NCBI GenBank assembly: GCA_016208685.1
Contig: JACQXM010000062.1
Span: forward strand, 62,001 to 126,000
Direction: 5' to 3'
DNA length: 64,000 nt
Source: Planctomycetota bacterium
GTDB taxonomy: Bacteria; Planctomycetota; Phycisphaerae; UBA1845
Made by a program: the position numbers and the translations under genes. Shown here piece by piece: positions 36,938 to 46,553 of this stretch (its first letter is position 1; every line of letters begins with the position of its first letter). The notes beneath the pieces were generated by a model. It did not search any database. It saw only the letters and a list, made by a program, of their open reading frames with translations, and had not been told where the DNA came from.

Positions 36938-37936
36938 TCACGGCTGGTTCGCCAGCCAGGGCATGAGCGCCCGCACGGCGACCCCGGCGCGTTCGAAGGC
37001 CGTGTCCACGTCGGCATCGTGCAGCTTGCGGAATCGCGCGCCGCCGGCGCGGTGTTCCGCGATCCACTCGGCGGCGAAGGCACCGCCGCGGACTTCGTCG
37101 AGAACTCGCCGCATCTCGGCACGAACTTCGTCGCCGATGATCCGCGGGCCGCGCGTCAGGTCGCCGTATTCCGCGGTGTTGGAGATGCGTGCCCGCATGG
37201 CGCTGAGTCCGTGCCCATAGAGCAGGTCGACCACCTGCTTGAGTTCGTGCACGCATTCCAGGTAGGCGAATTCCGGTTCGTAGCCGGCTTCAACGAGGGT
37301 GTCGAAGGCGGCCTTGGTCAGCGCCGCCATGCCGCCGCAGAGGACGGCCTGTTCGCCGAAGAGGTCGGTTTCGGTCTCGCAGGCGAAGGTGGTCTGGACG
37401 ACGGCGGCGCGCGTGGAGCCGATGCCGGCGGCCCAGGCCAGGGCGGTGCGGCGCGCCGCTCCGGTGGCGTCCTGGTGGATGGCGAGCAGGGCGGGAAGGC
37501 CCCTGCCGCTTTCGTAGAGTGAACGAAGCAGCGTGCCCGGTCCCTTGGGGGCAATCATCACCACGTCGACGTCGCGCGGCGGGGTGATGAAGCCGTAGCG
37601 AATGTTAAAGCCGTGAACGAAGCCGAGGGTCTGCCCGGCGCGGATGGCGGGGGCGATGTGCGCCGCGTAGATGTCGGCCGCGGATTCGTCGGGAAGGGTG
37701 AGGATAAGTAGATCTGCGGTGGCCGCGGCGTCGCGAATAGCTCGCGGTTCGAAGCTGTCGCTCCGCGCGCGATCCCCGCCGGCACCCGGGCGCTGCCCCA
37801 CGACGACGGAAAGGCCGGAATCACGCAGGTTCAAAGCGTGGGCCCGGCCCTGGTTGCCATACCCCAGCACGGCCAACTGTTTTCCGCGGAGCACGCCGGG
37901 ATCGGCGTCGGATTCACGAAAGATCGTCAGAGGCAT
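36938..37936 (-). CDS. ilvC: Ketol-acid reductoisomerase
   Basis: 332 residues, class I size. The start is ATG 37936 with AAGGGTG 9 nt upstream (an in-frame GTG lies at 37948). The NADPH-binding region is AVLGYGNQGRAHALNLRDSG, with VVVGQRP after it. FVHGFNIRYGFI and DVVMIAPKGPG are the conserved blocks around the active site. DLFGEQAVLCGG and YLECVHELKQVVDLLY carry the Asp/Glu residues that bind two Mg ions. It catalyses the second step of branched-chain amino acid synthesis (acetolactate to dihydroxy-isovalerate). It stands alone, not with ilvBN, and the next gene downstream is an unrelated exported hydrolase. Confidence 0.96.
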   Translation of the reverse strand: MPLTIFRESDADPGVLRGKQLAVLGYGNQGRAHALNLRDSGLSVVVGQRPGAGGDRARSDSFEPRAIRDAAATADLLILTLPDESAADIYAAHIAPAIRAGQTLGFVHGFNIRYGFITPPRDVDVVMIAPKGPGTLLRSLYESGRGLPALLAIHQDATGAARRTALAWAAGIGSTRAAVVQTTFACETETDLFGEQAVLCGGMAALTKAAFDTLVEAGYEPEFAYLECVHELKQVVDLLYGHGLSAMRARISNTAEYGDLTRGPRIIGDEVRAEMRRVLDEVRGGAFAAEWIAEHRAGGARFRKLHDADVDTAFERAGVAVRALMPWLANQP

Positions 37937-38211
37937 CGTGAGTTTCACCCTTGGCGCCGGCCGCGGTTGCGGCTTCGGACCTCAAGAAACATGGTAGCCG
38001 CGTGCCCGGCGAAAGACAGCGGGCGATCGGGACGTGAGCCCGCGTGGAACGCAGTTGTGACGCCGGGCCCGCCGGCCGTGGTTCCGGCGGATCGTTGCCC
38101 GGCGTGCAGCGGCACGCTACAACATTCGGGCGTCGGTGCCGGGCTGCGGGGCCGGTGGAGTGCCATGCGGGGACGCTGGGCGGTGCGCCGACGTGGAGGC
38201 CTTGAGAACGT

Positions 38212-39360
38212 ATGCGATCGGTATCCATGATCGACCTGCAAGGCGAGTTCGAACTGTTCGGCGCGGAGGTTCGCCGGGCGGTGGACGAGGTGTTGGCCGG
38301 GCAGCAGTTCATCGGCGGGCCGCAGGTAGCGGAGCTCGAGGCGCGGATCGCGGCGCGGCTGGGGGCGGAGCACGCGGTGGCCGTCAGCAACGGAACCGAT
38401 GCCCTGCTCTGTGCGCTGATGGCGCTGGACATCGGCGCCGGTGATGAGGTGGCGGTTCCTTCGTTTACTTTCTTTGCCACGGCGGGTTCGGTGGCCCGCG
38501 TGGGCGCGAGGCCGGTGTTCGTGGATATTGACCCGCGCACCTTCAACCTTGATGCCGACAAGCTGGAGGCGGCGATTTCGCCGCGGACCCGTGCCGTCAT
38601 GCCCGTGCACCTGTTCGGGCAGTGTGCCGACATGGACGCGATCAACGCCGTGGCCCGGCGGCACGGAATGGCGGTGATCGAGGACGCGGCGCAGGCGATC
38701 GGGGCGACCTACCGCGGGCGGGCGGCATGCACGCTGGGCGATGTCGCGTGTCTGTCGTTCTATCCTACCAAGAACCTCGGCGGATTCGGCGAGGGGGGGA
38801 TGATTGTCACAAACGACGCCGAGCGGGCGGCCGTGTGCCGTCAGCTCCGCAATCACGGGGAATCGCAGCGCTACCACCATGATCGCGTGGGAGGCAACTT
38901 CCGTCTGGACACCCTGAAGGCGGCGATCCTGCTGGTGAAGCTGCGCTACCTGGATGAGTTCAACCGGCGGCGGCGTGCCCACGCGGCGCTGTACGATGCG
39001 CTGCTGACGGACCTGCCGGTGACCGTTCCCCATCGCGCGTCCTTCGGCGAGCCGGTGTACCATCATTATTCCATTCTCAGCGATCGTCGCGACGAGTTGA
39101 TGGCGCACCTGCGAGCGTGCGGAGTCGGATGCGGCGTGTATTACCCGGTGCCGCTGCATTTGCAGAAGTGTTTCTCCGACCTGGGCTACGCTCCCGGCTC
39201 ACTGCCGATCACGGAGCAGGTATGCGGGCGGATACTTTCCCTGCCCGTTCATCCCATGCTCCAGGAGGCGGACTTGCGGCACGTGGCGGCGTGCATCGGG
39301 GAGTTCCACGGCGCCGGGGCGCGGCGAGCCCAGCCGGCGGCGGCACAGCGAGGCGCGTAG
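38212..39360 (+). CDS. DegT/DnrJ/EryC1/StrS-family sugar aminotransferase
   Basis: 382 residues; ATG at 38212 (a second at 38227), GGAGG about 12 nt upstream. The family pattern is [11 protein letters not shown] at the start, [68 protein letters not shown], and the PLP-lysine motif [27 protein letters not shown] near the C-terminus is typical of WbpE/VioA-type enzymes that make amino sugars bound to UDP or dTDP. With the UDP-glucuronate decarboxylase remnant next, it points to nucleotide-sugar synthesis for exopolysaccharide or glycan. Transcribed divergently from ilvC. Confidence 0.9.
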   Translation: MRSVSMIDLQGEFELFGAEVRRAVDEVLAGQQFIGGPQVAELEARIAARLGAEHAVAVSNGTDALLCALMALDIGAGDEVAVPSFTFFATAGSVARVGARPVFVDIDPRTFNLDADKLEAAISPRTRAVMPVHLFGQCADMDAINAVARRHGMAVIEDAAQAIGATYRGRAACTLGDVACLSFYPTKNLGGFGEGGMIVTNDAERAAVCRQLRNHGESQRYHHDRVGGNFRLDTLKAAILLVKLRYLDEFNRRRRAHAALYDALLTDLPVTVPHRASFGEPVYHHYSILSDRRDELMAHLRACGVGCGVYYPVPLHLQKCFSDLGYAPGSLPITEQVCGRILSLPVHPMLQEADLRHVAACIGEFHGAGARRAQPAAAQRGA

Positions 39361-39465
39361 AAGCGGAGTTGGCGTTCGGCTACGGCGGGCGCTGCCCCCG
39401 CGGTGGTGCGACGGTATCGCACGGGTGGCGGGTGCGTGCGCCGCGGCGCGACGCGACGGAGCTTG

Positions 39466-40418
39466 ATGATGAGAGTGCTGGTCACCGGGGGAGCGGGTTT
39501 TCTGGGGAGCCACTTGTGCGATCGGCTGCTGGCCGACGGCCACGAGGTGACCGCCCTGGACAATCTCTTCACCGGCTCCAGGCGCAACATCGCGCACCTG
39601 CTGGGGCGCAGCGACTTCGACTTCATGCGCCACGACGTGGTGACGCCGGTGATGCTGGAGGTGGACTGGATCTTCAACCTCGCCTGCCCCGCCTCGCCCA
39701 TCCACTACCAGTACAATCCCGTCAAGACGGTGAAGACGTCGGTCATGGGCACGCTGAACATGCTGGGGCTCGCCAAGCGTGTGCGGGCCCGCATTCTCCA
39801 GGCCTCCACCAGCGAAGTGTACGGCGATCCCCAGGTCCACCCGCAGCCGGAAACCTACTGGGGCAACGTCAACCCCTCGGCCCGCGGGCCTGCTACGACG
39901 AGGGCAAGCGCGTGGCGGAGACGCTGATGATGGACTATCACTGGCAGAACAAGGTGGACACGCGCATCGCCCGCATCTTCAACACCTACGGACCGCGCAT
40001 GGCGGTGGGTGACGGACGTGTGGCATCGAACTTCATCGTGCAGGCGTTGCGGGGGCAGAAGCTGACCATCTACGGCGACGGGTCGCAGACCCGCTGCTTT
40101 TGCTACGTGGATGATCTCATCGACGGGCTCGTGCGTCTGATGCAGTACACCGGCCCGGACGCCGCGGAACCGGTGAACATCGGCAGCACCGAAGAACGGT
40201 CCATGAACGATCTGGTGGCCTGCCTGGGTGAGATCATGGGTCGCAAGCTGGAAGTCGAGCGCCTGCCGCTGCCGGAGAACGACCCGGTCCGACGGCGCCC
40301 CGACATCACCCGCGCCGCGCACCGCCTGCAATGGCGGCCGCGAACCGGTCTGCTCGACGGGCTGCGCAAGACCGTGGATTACTTCCGCGAGCACCTGCGC
40401 GGCGCTGCCCAGGCGTAA
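39466..40418 (+). pseudogene. UDP-glucuronate decarboxylase (UXS-like) with one-base frameshift
   Basis: The ATG at 39466 opens [20 protein letters not shown] (NAD-binding Rossmann), [32 protein letters not shown] and [19 protein letters not shown]. After GNVNPSA the frame breaks and a stop ends it at 39927. From about 39880 the +1-related frame carries the rest: [19 protein letters not shown] (the catalytic YxxxK), RIARIFNTYGPRM, TIYGDGSQTRCFCYVDDLIDG and a normal C-terminus to 40418. Family members read GNVNPIGPRSCYDEGKR here, so one base is missing around the C-run at 39873-39876; AACCCCCTCGGCCCG would restore the frame. All catalytic parts exist on both sides. It may be a recent mutation or a sequencing error. 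The enzyme turns UDP-glucuronate into UDP-xylose. Confidence 0.85.
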
Positions 40419-40645
40419 CCGGAAGAGCCGCGAGGCGAATTGCCGGTCCGGCCGCCGTGCGGGCCGTTGCCTTGCCGCCTCCACGCCTCGTCGCCGTCGT
40501 TTCTCTCGACCTTCCGACGTCTATCCCCCTTCGCGCTCGCGGTGCGCTCCGCGGGCACCGATCGCGCGCTGTGTTCTTGGGCAAGGTCGGACGGCGGTGA
40601 GGCCGCGCTGGGGGCGCGGCGTCGCACGCCGGCGGGGGAGGAACC

Positions 40646-41971
40646 ATGTCGTTGGGCGGAATACGCGAACCGGCGCGTCCGGCACCCATCATCGAACTGC
40701 CGCCGTATCAGCGGGCCGACGTTGAGTGCGAGGCCCGGTTTCGCTGGAACTGCTGGGCACGCCAGACGGGAAAGAGCTTCACCAAGTCACTGCGGCGGAT
40801 TCTTCGGGGGTTGGCGCGGCGGCGCACGCAGTTGTTTCTTTCCGCCGGCGAGCGGCAGTGTCGCGAGTTGATGCTCAAGGCGCGGCAGCATTGCGAAGCG
40901 CTGAAAATCGCCGCGGACTGGCACGACGAGGGATGGTTCGGTGATCTCAGCATGCGGCAACTGGAGATCACCCTGCCCGGCGGTGTGCGGATCGTCGGAC
41001 TGCCGGCCAACCCCCTCACGGTGCGCGGCTACACGGGCGATGTGCTGCTCGACGAGTTCGCCATGCACACCGCCGATCGGGAAATCTGGGCGGCGATGTT
41101 GCCCACCGTGCTGCGCCACGACGCCGAAGTGGATATCGCCTCCACTCCGCGAGGCAAGAGCAATGTGTTTTATGATCTTCAAGGCAATGACCGCTTTTCC
41201 AAAAGCTACCTCACACTTCCCCAAGCTACTGCCCAGGGGCTCCGCGCGGATGCCGAGGAAATACGGCGTGCACTGGGTGACGAGCAGTTGTATCGCCAGG
41301 AGTTTCTGTGTGAGTTTCTGGACGGATCGACGGCGTTTCTCACCTATGGGCAGATTGCGGCGTGCGTGGACGGCGAACTTCGCCTCTGCGCATCGCCGGC
41401 GGAGTTGGTTGGAGTTCCGGGTCGACTGTTCGCCGGCGTGGACGTCGGCCGGCTGCACGATCTGACGGTCATCTGGGTGTTGGCCGCCCAAGGTCCGGTG
41501 CTGACCACGGCGGCGGTGTTCGATATGGCGGAGGCGCCGTTTCGCGAGCAGTTCGACCGACTCGCCGCAGTGCTGCGTAACCGGCGAGTGGTTCGCTGTT
41601 GCATGGACGCGGGAGGCCTGGGTATGCAGTTGGCGGAGCAGACGGTGGAGAGGTTCGGCGCGCATCGCGTGGAGGCCGTGGCGTTCACCCCCGCCATGAA
41701 GTCACGGATCGCGGCGGGACTGCGGCTGGCGGTGGAGGAGCAGCGCATCCGCATTCCCGACGACCAGGGGATTCGCAACGACTGGCACAGTGTGGAGCGG
41801 GCCTACACGGCCTCGGGACAGTTGCGGATTGCGGCGCCGCGCACGGCGGGCGGGCACGCGGATCGGTTTTGGGCCGCGGCGCTGGCCGTTCATGCCGCCG
41901 AGGATGATGGCGGCCCCATCGAGGCGATTGCGGCGCGCCCCCTGGGGTTCGCGCGCCCCGGAGCATGGTAG
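40646..41971 (+). CDS. Phage terminase large subunit (Mu gp28-like)
   Basis: 441 residues; ATG 9 nt after GGAGGAACC. N-terminal ATPase: Walker A variant CWARQTGKSFTKS, later VLLDEFAMHTA as Walker B with the catalytic Glu, and IASTPRGKSNVFYDL as the coupling motif. C-terminal RNase H-like nuclease: LFAGVDVGRLHDLTVIWVL (first Asp), RCCMDAGGLGMQLAEQ (second), and GHADRFWAAALAVH (third). The closest family by these blocks is Mu-like gp28/terminase_6. It packages DNA into the procapsid through the portal encoded next. No small terminase is seen upstream. The stop is followed at once by a host-type dispersed repeat. Confidence 0.9.
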   Translation: MSLGGIREPARPAPIIELPPYQRADVECEARFRWNCWARQTGKSFTKSLRRILRGLARRRTQLFLSAGERQCRELMLKARQHCEALKIAADWHDEGWFGDLSMRQLEITLPGGVRIVGLPANPLTVRGYTGDVLLDEFAMHTADREIWAAMLPTVLRHDAEVDIASTPRGKSNVFYDLQGNDRFSKSYLTLPQATAQGLRADAEEIRRALGDEQLYRQEFLCEFLDGSTAFLTYGQIAACVDGELRLCASPAELVGVPGRLFAGVDVGRLHDLTVIWVLAAQGPVLTTAAVFDMAEAPFREQFDRLAAVLRNRRVVRCCMDAGGLGMQLAEQTVERFGAHRVEAVAFTPAMKSRIAAGLRLAVEEQRIRIPDDQGIRNDWHSVERAYTASGQLRIAAPRTAGGHADRFWAAALAVHAAEDDGGPIEAIAARPLGFARPGAW

Positions 41972-42083
41972 TGTAGTGTCTCACAGATACCCAACCGTAA
42001 GGGGATCGCTCTGGCGGCGGGGTTTCGACCTTCGCAGGGCGACGCGCGCTGAGGCCCGCAGCTCGACACGGTTGGTTACCCAT
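41971..42083. repeat. Dispersed repeat, family B, copy 2, inside the phage module
   Basis: Same ends (GTGTAGTGT ... ACCCAT) and inner inverted AACCGT (41993-41998)/ACGGTT (42068-42073) as 33815-33903, with a ~20-bp extra segment in the middle. It fills most of the 234-bp gap between terminase and portal genes, a place where Mu-like phages have little or no spacer. Confidence 0.7.
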
Positions 42084-42205
42084 GAGACACGACGGAGCGG
42101 GTCGCCGCGTGCGGCTCCGACGGCTGGTCCGGCCGGTCGGCGCTTCACTGCAGGGACGCATTCACCACGCAATACGAGAAGAACGGTAACCATCTGGAGC
42201 GACTG

Positions 42206-43480
42206 ATGAACTGGTTCGAACGACTGGTAAACGCCGTACGACCTTCGGCGAGGCGGCGCCTCCGGCCGGGACGTCTGGTCCTGCCGCGGCGCGAGGACAG
42301 CATCCGCGATTATCCCAGCGCCGGGCTGACGCCTTCGCGCCTGGCGGGCATCCTGCGGGAGGCGGACGAGGGGTCGTTGTCCTCGGCCATGCAGCTTTAC
42401 GAGGAGATGGAGGAGAAGGACCCGCATCTGTTCGCCGTGGCCAACACGCGACGACTGGCGCTTCTCGGGCTGCCGTGGGAGGTAGTGAGCGCCGCCGAGT
42501 GGTCCGGGACTGTCGATGTCCGCCTGGCGGACGCGGCGGCCGAGTATGCCCGTGACGTACTTCAGTCACTGGACGGGTTCGAGGCGGTGTTGCAGCACCT
42601 CTCGCTGGCCGTGGGGCGCAACATTGCGATAGCGGAAATCGTATGGGAGGCCGCCGATCGCGGCCTGCGGCCCGTGGGGCTGGAGCCTGTGGATTTCTCC
42701 CGCATCGTGTTCGACGAGCTCGATCGGCCCCGGATTCTCACCGCGGAGCATCCCCGCGAGGGAATGGAACTCGCGCCCCACAAGTTCATCGTGCACACGC
42801 CGCACAGTGTTTCCGGACACGCGCAACGGGGCGGGCTGCTGCGAGTGACGGCCATGGTCTACCTGGCCAAGAACCTGGCGCTGAAGGACTGGATGATTTT
42901 CGCGGAGATTTTCGGGATGCCGGTGCGGATCGCGCGCTATGACCCCGGCGCCACGGCGGAGGAGAAGCGCGAGCTGCTGACCATGCTCGAGGCACTGGGA
43001 AGCCAGGCGGCCGGCCTGTTCAGCCGCGCCGTCGAACTTCAGATCGTGGAAACCAATCGCCAGACCACCGGGGCGCCGTACCGCCACCTCATCGAGTTTC
43101 TCAATCGCGAGATGAGCAAGGCATGGCTGGGGCAGACGCTCACCACGGACATCGCGGGGCAGAGCGGTTCGGTGGCGGCGAGCCGGGTGCACGAGCAGGT
43201 GCGGCAGGACGTGCTGGCCGACGACCTGCGGAAGGAGGCACGGACGATTCGTCGCGACCTGTTGGCTCCGCTGGCGCGAATGCGTTTCGGGCCGGCGGCG
43301 CCGGTGCCCTACTTCCGCCGCAAGCTCCGGCAGCCGGCCAGCGCGAAAGAAGCGGCGGACATGCTGAGCGTGGCGGTGCATCAGCTTGGAATCCAGGTGC
43401 CCGAGGCGTGGGTGCGGGAGACCCTGGGCATTCCTCCGGCGCGAGGGAAAGAGAACGTGGTGTCGCGCGCGGCGCGCTGA
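42206..43480 (+). CDS. Phage portal protein (Mu gp29/DUF935-like)
   Basis: 424 residues; ATG at 42206 after GGAGCGACTG. DUF935 pattern: LTPSRLAGILREADEGSL near the start, LYEEMEEKDPHLFAVANTRR, IAIAEIVWEAADRGLRPVGL, KFIVHTPHSVSGHAQRGGLLR, and LKDWMIFAEIFGMPVRIARYDPGA, then FLNREMSKAWLGQTLTTDIAG. The portal is the dodecameric ring through which DNA enters. It follows the terminase, separated by the repeat. The gp30 (gpF) gene that follows gp29 in Mu is absent. Confidence 0.92.
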   Translation: MNWFERLVNAVRPSARRRLRPGRLVLPRREDSIRDYPSAGLTPSRLAGILREADEGSLSSAMQLYEEMEEKDPHLFAVANTRRLALLGLPWEVVSAAEWSGTVDVRLADAAAEYARDVLQSLDGFEAVLQHLSLAVGRNIAIAEIVWEAADRGLRPVGLEPVDFSRIVFDELDRPRILTAEHPREGMELAPHKFIVHTPHSVSGHAQRGGLLRVTAMVYLAKNLALKDWMIFAEIFGMPVRIARYDPGATAEEKRELLTMLEALGSQAAGLFSRAVELQIVETNRQTTGAPYRHLIEFLNREMSKAWLGQTLTTDIAGQSGSVAASRVHEQVRQDVLADDLRKEARTIRRDLLAPLARMRFGPAAPVPYFRRKLRQPASAKEAADMLSVAVHQLGIQVPEAWVRETLGIPPARGKENVVSRAAR

Positions 43481-43566
43481 TCGCCGTCGGCGCGCGAAGG
43501 CCGGCGCGGGGGGCGCGTTATCGGGGTACTTGACTGGATGAGGATGGTTTTGGGGAGGCGTGAACC

Positions 43567-44511
43567 ATGCACATGACGCACACGATCTTGAATGACGACA
43601 CCGGTGAGATTCGGGCACTGCGATCCGCGGCGCTGCATGGCGAAGCCGTTCCGCGCCGGGTCCTGCTGGCGCCGTGGGGCCACGTGGAGAGCACGCACGG
43701 CGCGTTCGTGGTGGACGATGAATCGGGCCGGCTGGTGGCCGATGCTTTCCAGGGCCACGCCACGGACCTGCCCATCGACTACGAGCACCAGACCCTGGGA
43801 GGAAAGTACGCGGCGCCCAGCGGTCAGGCGCCGGCCGCGGGATGGATCAAGAACATCCGCGTGGAGCCCGGCGTGGGCATTCTGGCGGACATCGAGTGGA
43901 CGCCGCAGGCGGCGGAGATGCTGGCCACCAAACAGTACCGGTATCTTTCGCCCGTGGCCATCATTCGCAAGGCGGATCGCAAGCTGGTGGCCATTCACTC
44001 CGCGGCACTGACCAACAAACCGGCGATCGTGGGAATGCAGCCGATTGTGAGCCGTGACGGGACGGGCGGCGAGGAGCCGGCCGGGGGTGAGGCGCTTACG
44101 GTTCTGCGCGCCGAGCTGGGGCTGCCCGTGGACTGTGGCGCGGAGCAGGTGCTCAGCGCGGCGCAGGAGCGCCTCTGTGCGCTGCGGGAGGAAGTGCGGC
44201 AGCGGCAGATCGAGGAGCGGGTGTCCGCCGCAATGCGTGCCGGGAAGCTTACGGAAGCGCAGCGTTCCTGGGCCGCGGAGCTGGCGGCGCGGGATGCGGC
44301 GCTGTTCGAGGAATGGGTGCGTACGGCGCCAACGCTGGTGACCACGGGTCGCACGAATCCGCCGGCGCGCGGTGCGGGGGCGGGCGGAGTCCCCGCGGTC
44401 GAGGCACACGCGCGGGCGGAGTTCCGGTCCCATCGCGGCCTGGCGGCACTGACAACGGAAGAGGCGTACGTGGCGGACGCTATACGAGAGGCGGCGACGG
44501 CGCGGAAGTAG
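43567..44511 (+). CDS. Phage head protease/scaffold (Mu gpI-like)
   Basis: 314 residues; ATG 43567, GGGAGG upstream. VLLAPWGHVESTHGAFVVDDE, GHATDLPIDYEHQTLGG, APAAGWIKNIRVEPGVGI and YRYLSPVAIIRKADRKLVAIHSAALTNKPAI match the Mu-like I protein/phage protease family. The DYEHQ and SAALTNKP blocks lie at the expected active-site positions. The C-terminal third is helical and charged (LREEVRQRQIEERVSAAM), as in the scaffold part of Mu gpI/gpZ. It should process the capsid shell during assembly. Confidence 0.88.
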   Translation: MHMTHTILNDDTGEIRALRSAALHGEAVPRRVLLAPWGHVESTHGAFVVDDESGRLVADAFQGHATDLPIDYEHQTLGGKYAAPSGQAPAAGWIKNIRVEPGVGILADIEWTPQAAEMLATKQYRYLSPVAIIRKADRKLVAIHSAALTNKPAIVGMQPIVSRDGTGGEEPAGGEALTVLRAELGLPVDCGAEQVLSAAQERLCALREEVRQRQIEERVSAAMRAGKLTEAQRSWAAELAARDAALFEEWVRTAPTLVTTGRTNPPARGAGAGGVPAVEAHARAEFRSHRGLAALTTEEAYVADAIREAATARK

Positions 44512-44656
44512 GGAACAGCGATCGGCCGGGGGGAAGCCGCAACCGGGCGCGGCGGCGATCGACTTCCCGTCCTGTTATCAACCCTCCACCGCATGCGGCC
44601 GGGCGACGCTCGCCGGCGCAACACTCAGATCATCGAAAACGAAAGGAATGACCGGC

Positions 44657-45421
44657 ATGGCCTTAACGACCAATCGCAACGTGGACCACTACGTTGACCA
44701 GGAATTGCGGACGGTTCCCGTGGGGGCGGGAAAGCACATCTACAAGGGTGCTTTCGTGGGACTGGCGTCGACCGGCTTGGCGCAGCCGCTGGTGGCCGGG
44801 GACGTCTTCGCGGGCATCGCGTATGAAGAGGCGGACAACAGCGCCGGGGCGGCGGGCGCCCTGTCCGTCCGCGTGTACACGCTCGGTGACTTCGGACACG
44901 TCCTGGCCGGCGCCACCACCGCGACCATCGGCCGACCCGTGTTCGCCTCCGGCGATGACACACTCAGCTTCACGGGCGACAACAACTCCTACGTGGGCGT
45001 GGTCCAGGACGTGCCCGCCAGCGGCGAAATCATCCTGCGGCTCGACGCCGCCGGACGCCGGCTCAAGACCATCACGTACGCGGTGGAGGACCTTGGGGCG
45101 GGAGCGGACATCGCGGCGCGGGCCATTCACGCCTTCGACGCCGACGCCTGGATCGTCTCGGCTCGGGTAATCAACCAGGCCACCGCCGCCGCGGGCATCG
45201 ACAATGGCAACACCTGCGTGCTGACGCTGGCAAACGGCGCCGGCACCGTGGCCAGTAAGACGTTCAACGCTTCGGTGGTCTTCCCGGCACCGAACACCGA
45301 GCAGGACCTGGGCGCCATCAGCAACGCGCATTGCGCACCGGGAGCGGTGCTGACGCTGGCGGTGACCAATGGGGCCACGGCCAACCCCGGCCCCTTCCTG
45401 GTGAGCGTCGACTACGTGTAG
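44657..45421 (+). CDS. Capsid decoration protein (DUF2190-like) with extra C-terminal domain
   Basis: 254 residues. The start chosen is ATG 44657 (AAAGGA 9 nt upstream); the ATG at 44648 lies against the Shine-Dalgarno. The N-terminal ~110 residues (HIYKGAFVGLASTGLAQPLVAGDVFAGIAYEEADNSAG) match DUF2190-type cement proteins. The rest (LKTITYAVEDLGAGADIAARAI ... TEQDLGAISNAHCAPGAVLTL) looks like a jelly-roll-type beta domain I do not recognise; a similar strand pattern occurs in the protein at 48050. It lies between protease and major capsid genes, the usual cement-protein position. Confidence 0.75.
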   Translation: MALTTNRNVDHYVDQELRTVPVGAGKHIYKGAFVGLASTGLAQPLVAGDVFAGIAYEEADNSAGAAGALSVRVYTLGDFGHVLAGATTATIGRPVFASGDDTLSFTGDNNSYVGVVQDVPASGEIILRLDAAGRRLKTITYAVEDLGAGADIAARAIHAFDADAWIVSARVINQATAAAGIDNGNTCVLTLANGAGTVASKTFNASVVFPAPNTEQDLGAISNAHCAPGAVLTLAVTNGATANPGPFLVSVDYV

Positions 45422-45512
45422 GCGCCGCGTTCCCGGCCGGCCCGCGCCGTTGCGGCGGGCCGCCCGTCATCGCGGGCGGGCTTCATCGACACCATTCGAC
45501 AGGAGAATGATT

Positions 45513-46430
45513 GTGGCGATCATCAACACCGGACTGTTGACCAAAGGGCTGCGAAGCGAGTTCTTCAACCGCTTGAGCGGCGTGAGCACCTACTTTCAGG
45601 ACCTGAGCACCCGGATCCCCTCCAACTCCGACAGCGAGACCTACAAGTGGCTGGGGTCGGTGCCGCGCATGCGGGAGTGGGGCACGGGGCGCGTGGCGCG
45701 CGGCGTGGGCACGGAGGCCTACTCCGTGGAGAACCTCAAGTACGAGTCCACCCTGGAAGTGGACCGTGACGAGATCTCCGACGACAAGACGGGGCAGATT
45801 CGCATCCGCATCGCGGAGCTCGCCGAGCGCGCCGCGACGCACAAGGATTACCTCATCGCCCAACTGCTCGCCAATGGGGAGACCGCGGGGTTCAACAGTT
45901 ATGACGGCGTGAGCTTCTTCCACGATAGCCACGTTTCCGGCGCCTCGGGGGCGCAGGACAACAAACTCACCGCGGAGGCGCTGGATCCCGACAACGCCAC
46001 GGCCGATGAGTTCAAGATCAGCCTGAAGGCGGCCATCGGGGCCATGATGGCCTTCAAGGACGATCAGAGCGATCCCATGTCCATCTCGGCGACCGGACTG
46101 GCGTGCGTGGTGCCCACGTCGCTGTACATCACGGCGCTGGAGGCGGTGAGCGCCACGGTGGGAAGCGCCAACGTGCTCCAGGGGGCGGCGCGCATCATCG
46201 CCTTCCCCTGGCTGAGCGACATTCGCAAGTGGTACCTGCTGAAGACCGACGGCGTGGTGCGGCCCTTCATTTTCCAGGACCGTGAGCCGGTGGAGTTCAC
46301 GGCGCTGACGGAGGACAGCGACGAGGGTTTCCGCCGGGAGAAGTTCCTTTACGGCGTGCGCGCCCGGTATCGGCTGGCGTATGGGTACTGGCAGTACGCC
46401 GTGCGGATGCAGTTCGTGACGCCGTCGTAG
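45513..46430 (+). CDS. Phage major capsid protein (Mu gpT-like)
   Basis: 305 residues from GTG 45513 (AGGAG 7 nt upstream; ATG 45507 is too close to it). The opening VAIINTGLLTKGLRSEFFNRL is the hallmark of Mu gpT major head proteins. WLGSVPRMREWGTGRVARG, YSVENLKYESTLEVDRDEISDD, LLANGETAGFNSYDGVSFF and MCV-type later strands (RKWYLLKTDGVVRPFIFQDREPV, REKFLYGVRARYRLAYGYW) follow the HK97-fold family order. It forms the head shell. Confidence 0.93.
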   Translation: MAIINTGLLTKGLRSEFFNRLSGVSTYFQDLSTRIPSNSDSETYKWLGSVPRMREWGTGRVARGVGTEAYSVENLKYESTLEVDRDEISDDKTGQIRIRIAELAERAATHKDYLIAQLLANGETAGFNSYDGVSFFHDSHVSGASGAQDNKLTAEALDPDNATADEFKISLKAAIGAMMAFKDDQSDPMSISATGLACVVPTSLYITALEAVSATVGSANVLQGAARIIAFPWLSDIRKWYLLKTDGVVRPFIFQDREPVEFTALTEDSDEGFRREKFLYGVRARYRLAYGYWQYAVRMQFVTPS

Positions 46431-46553
46431 TCGCCGGCGGTTCGGTTGTCCCGCGGCGAAAGTCCAGAGGCGCCGCGCGAACGTCGTGTTCCAAAGGGGC
46501 GGGACGGTGCGCAAAGCGGCCGCGGGCCCCGATGCGGTAGGAGGAGCCGGTCC

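Noticed and set aside
40440..40871. Small terminase upstream of the large terminase gene
   Set aside because: The frame overlaps the large subunit gene, is Ser/Arg/Pro-rich, and has no helix-turn-helix pattern.
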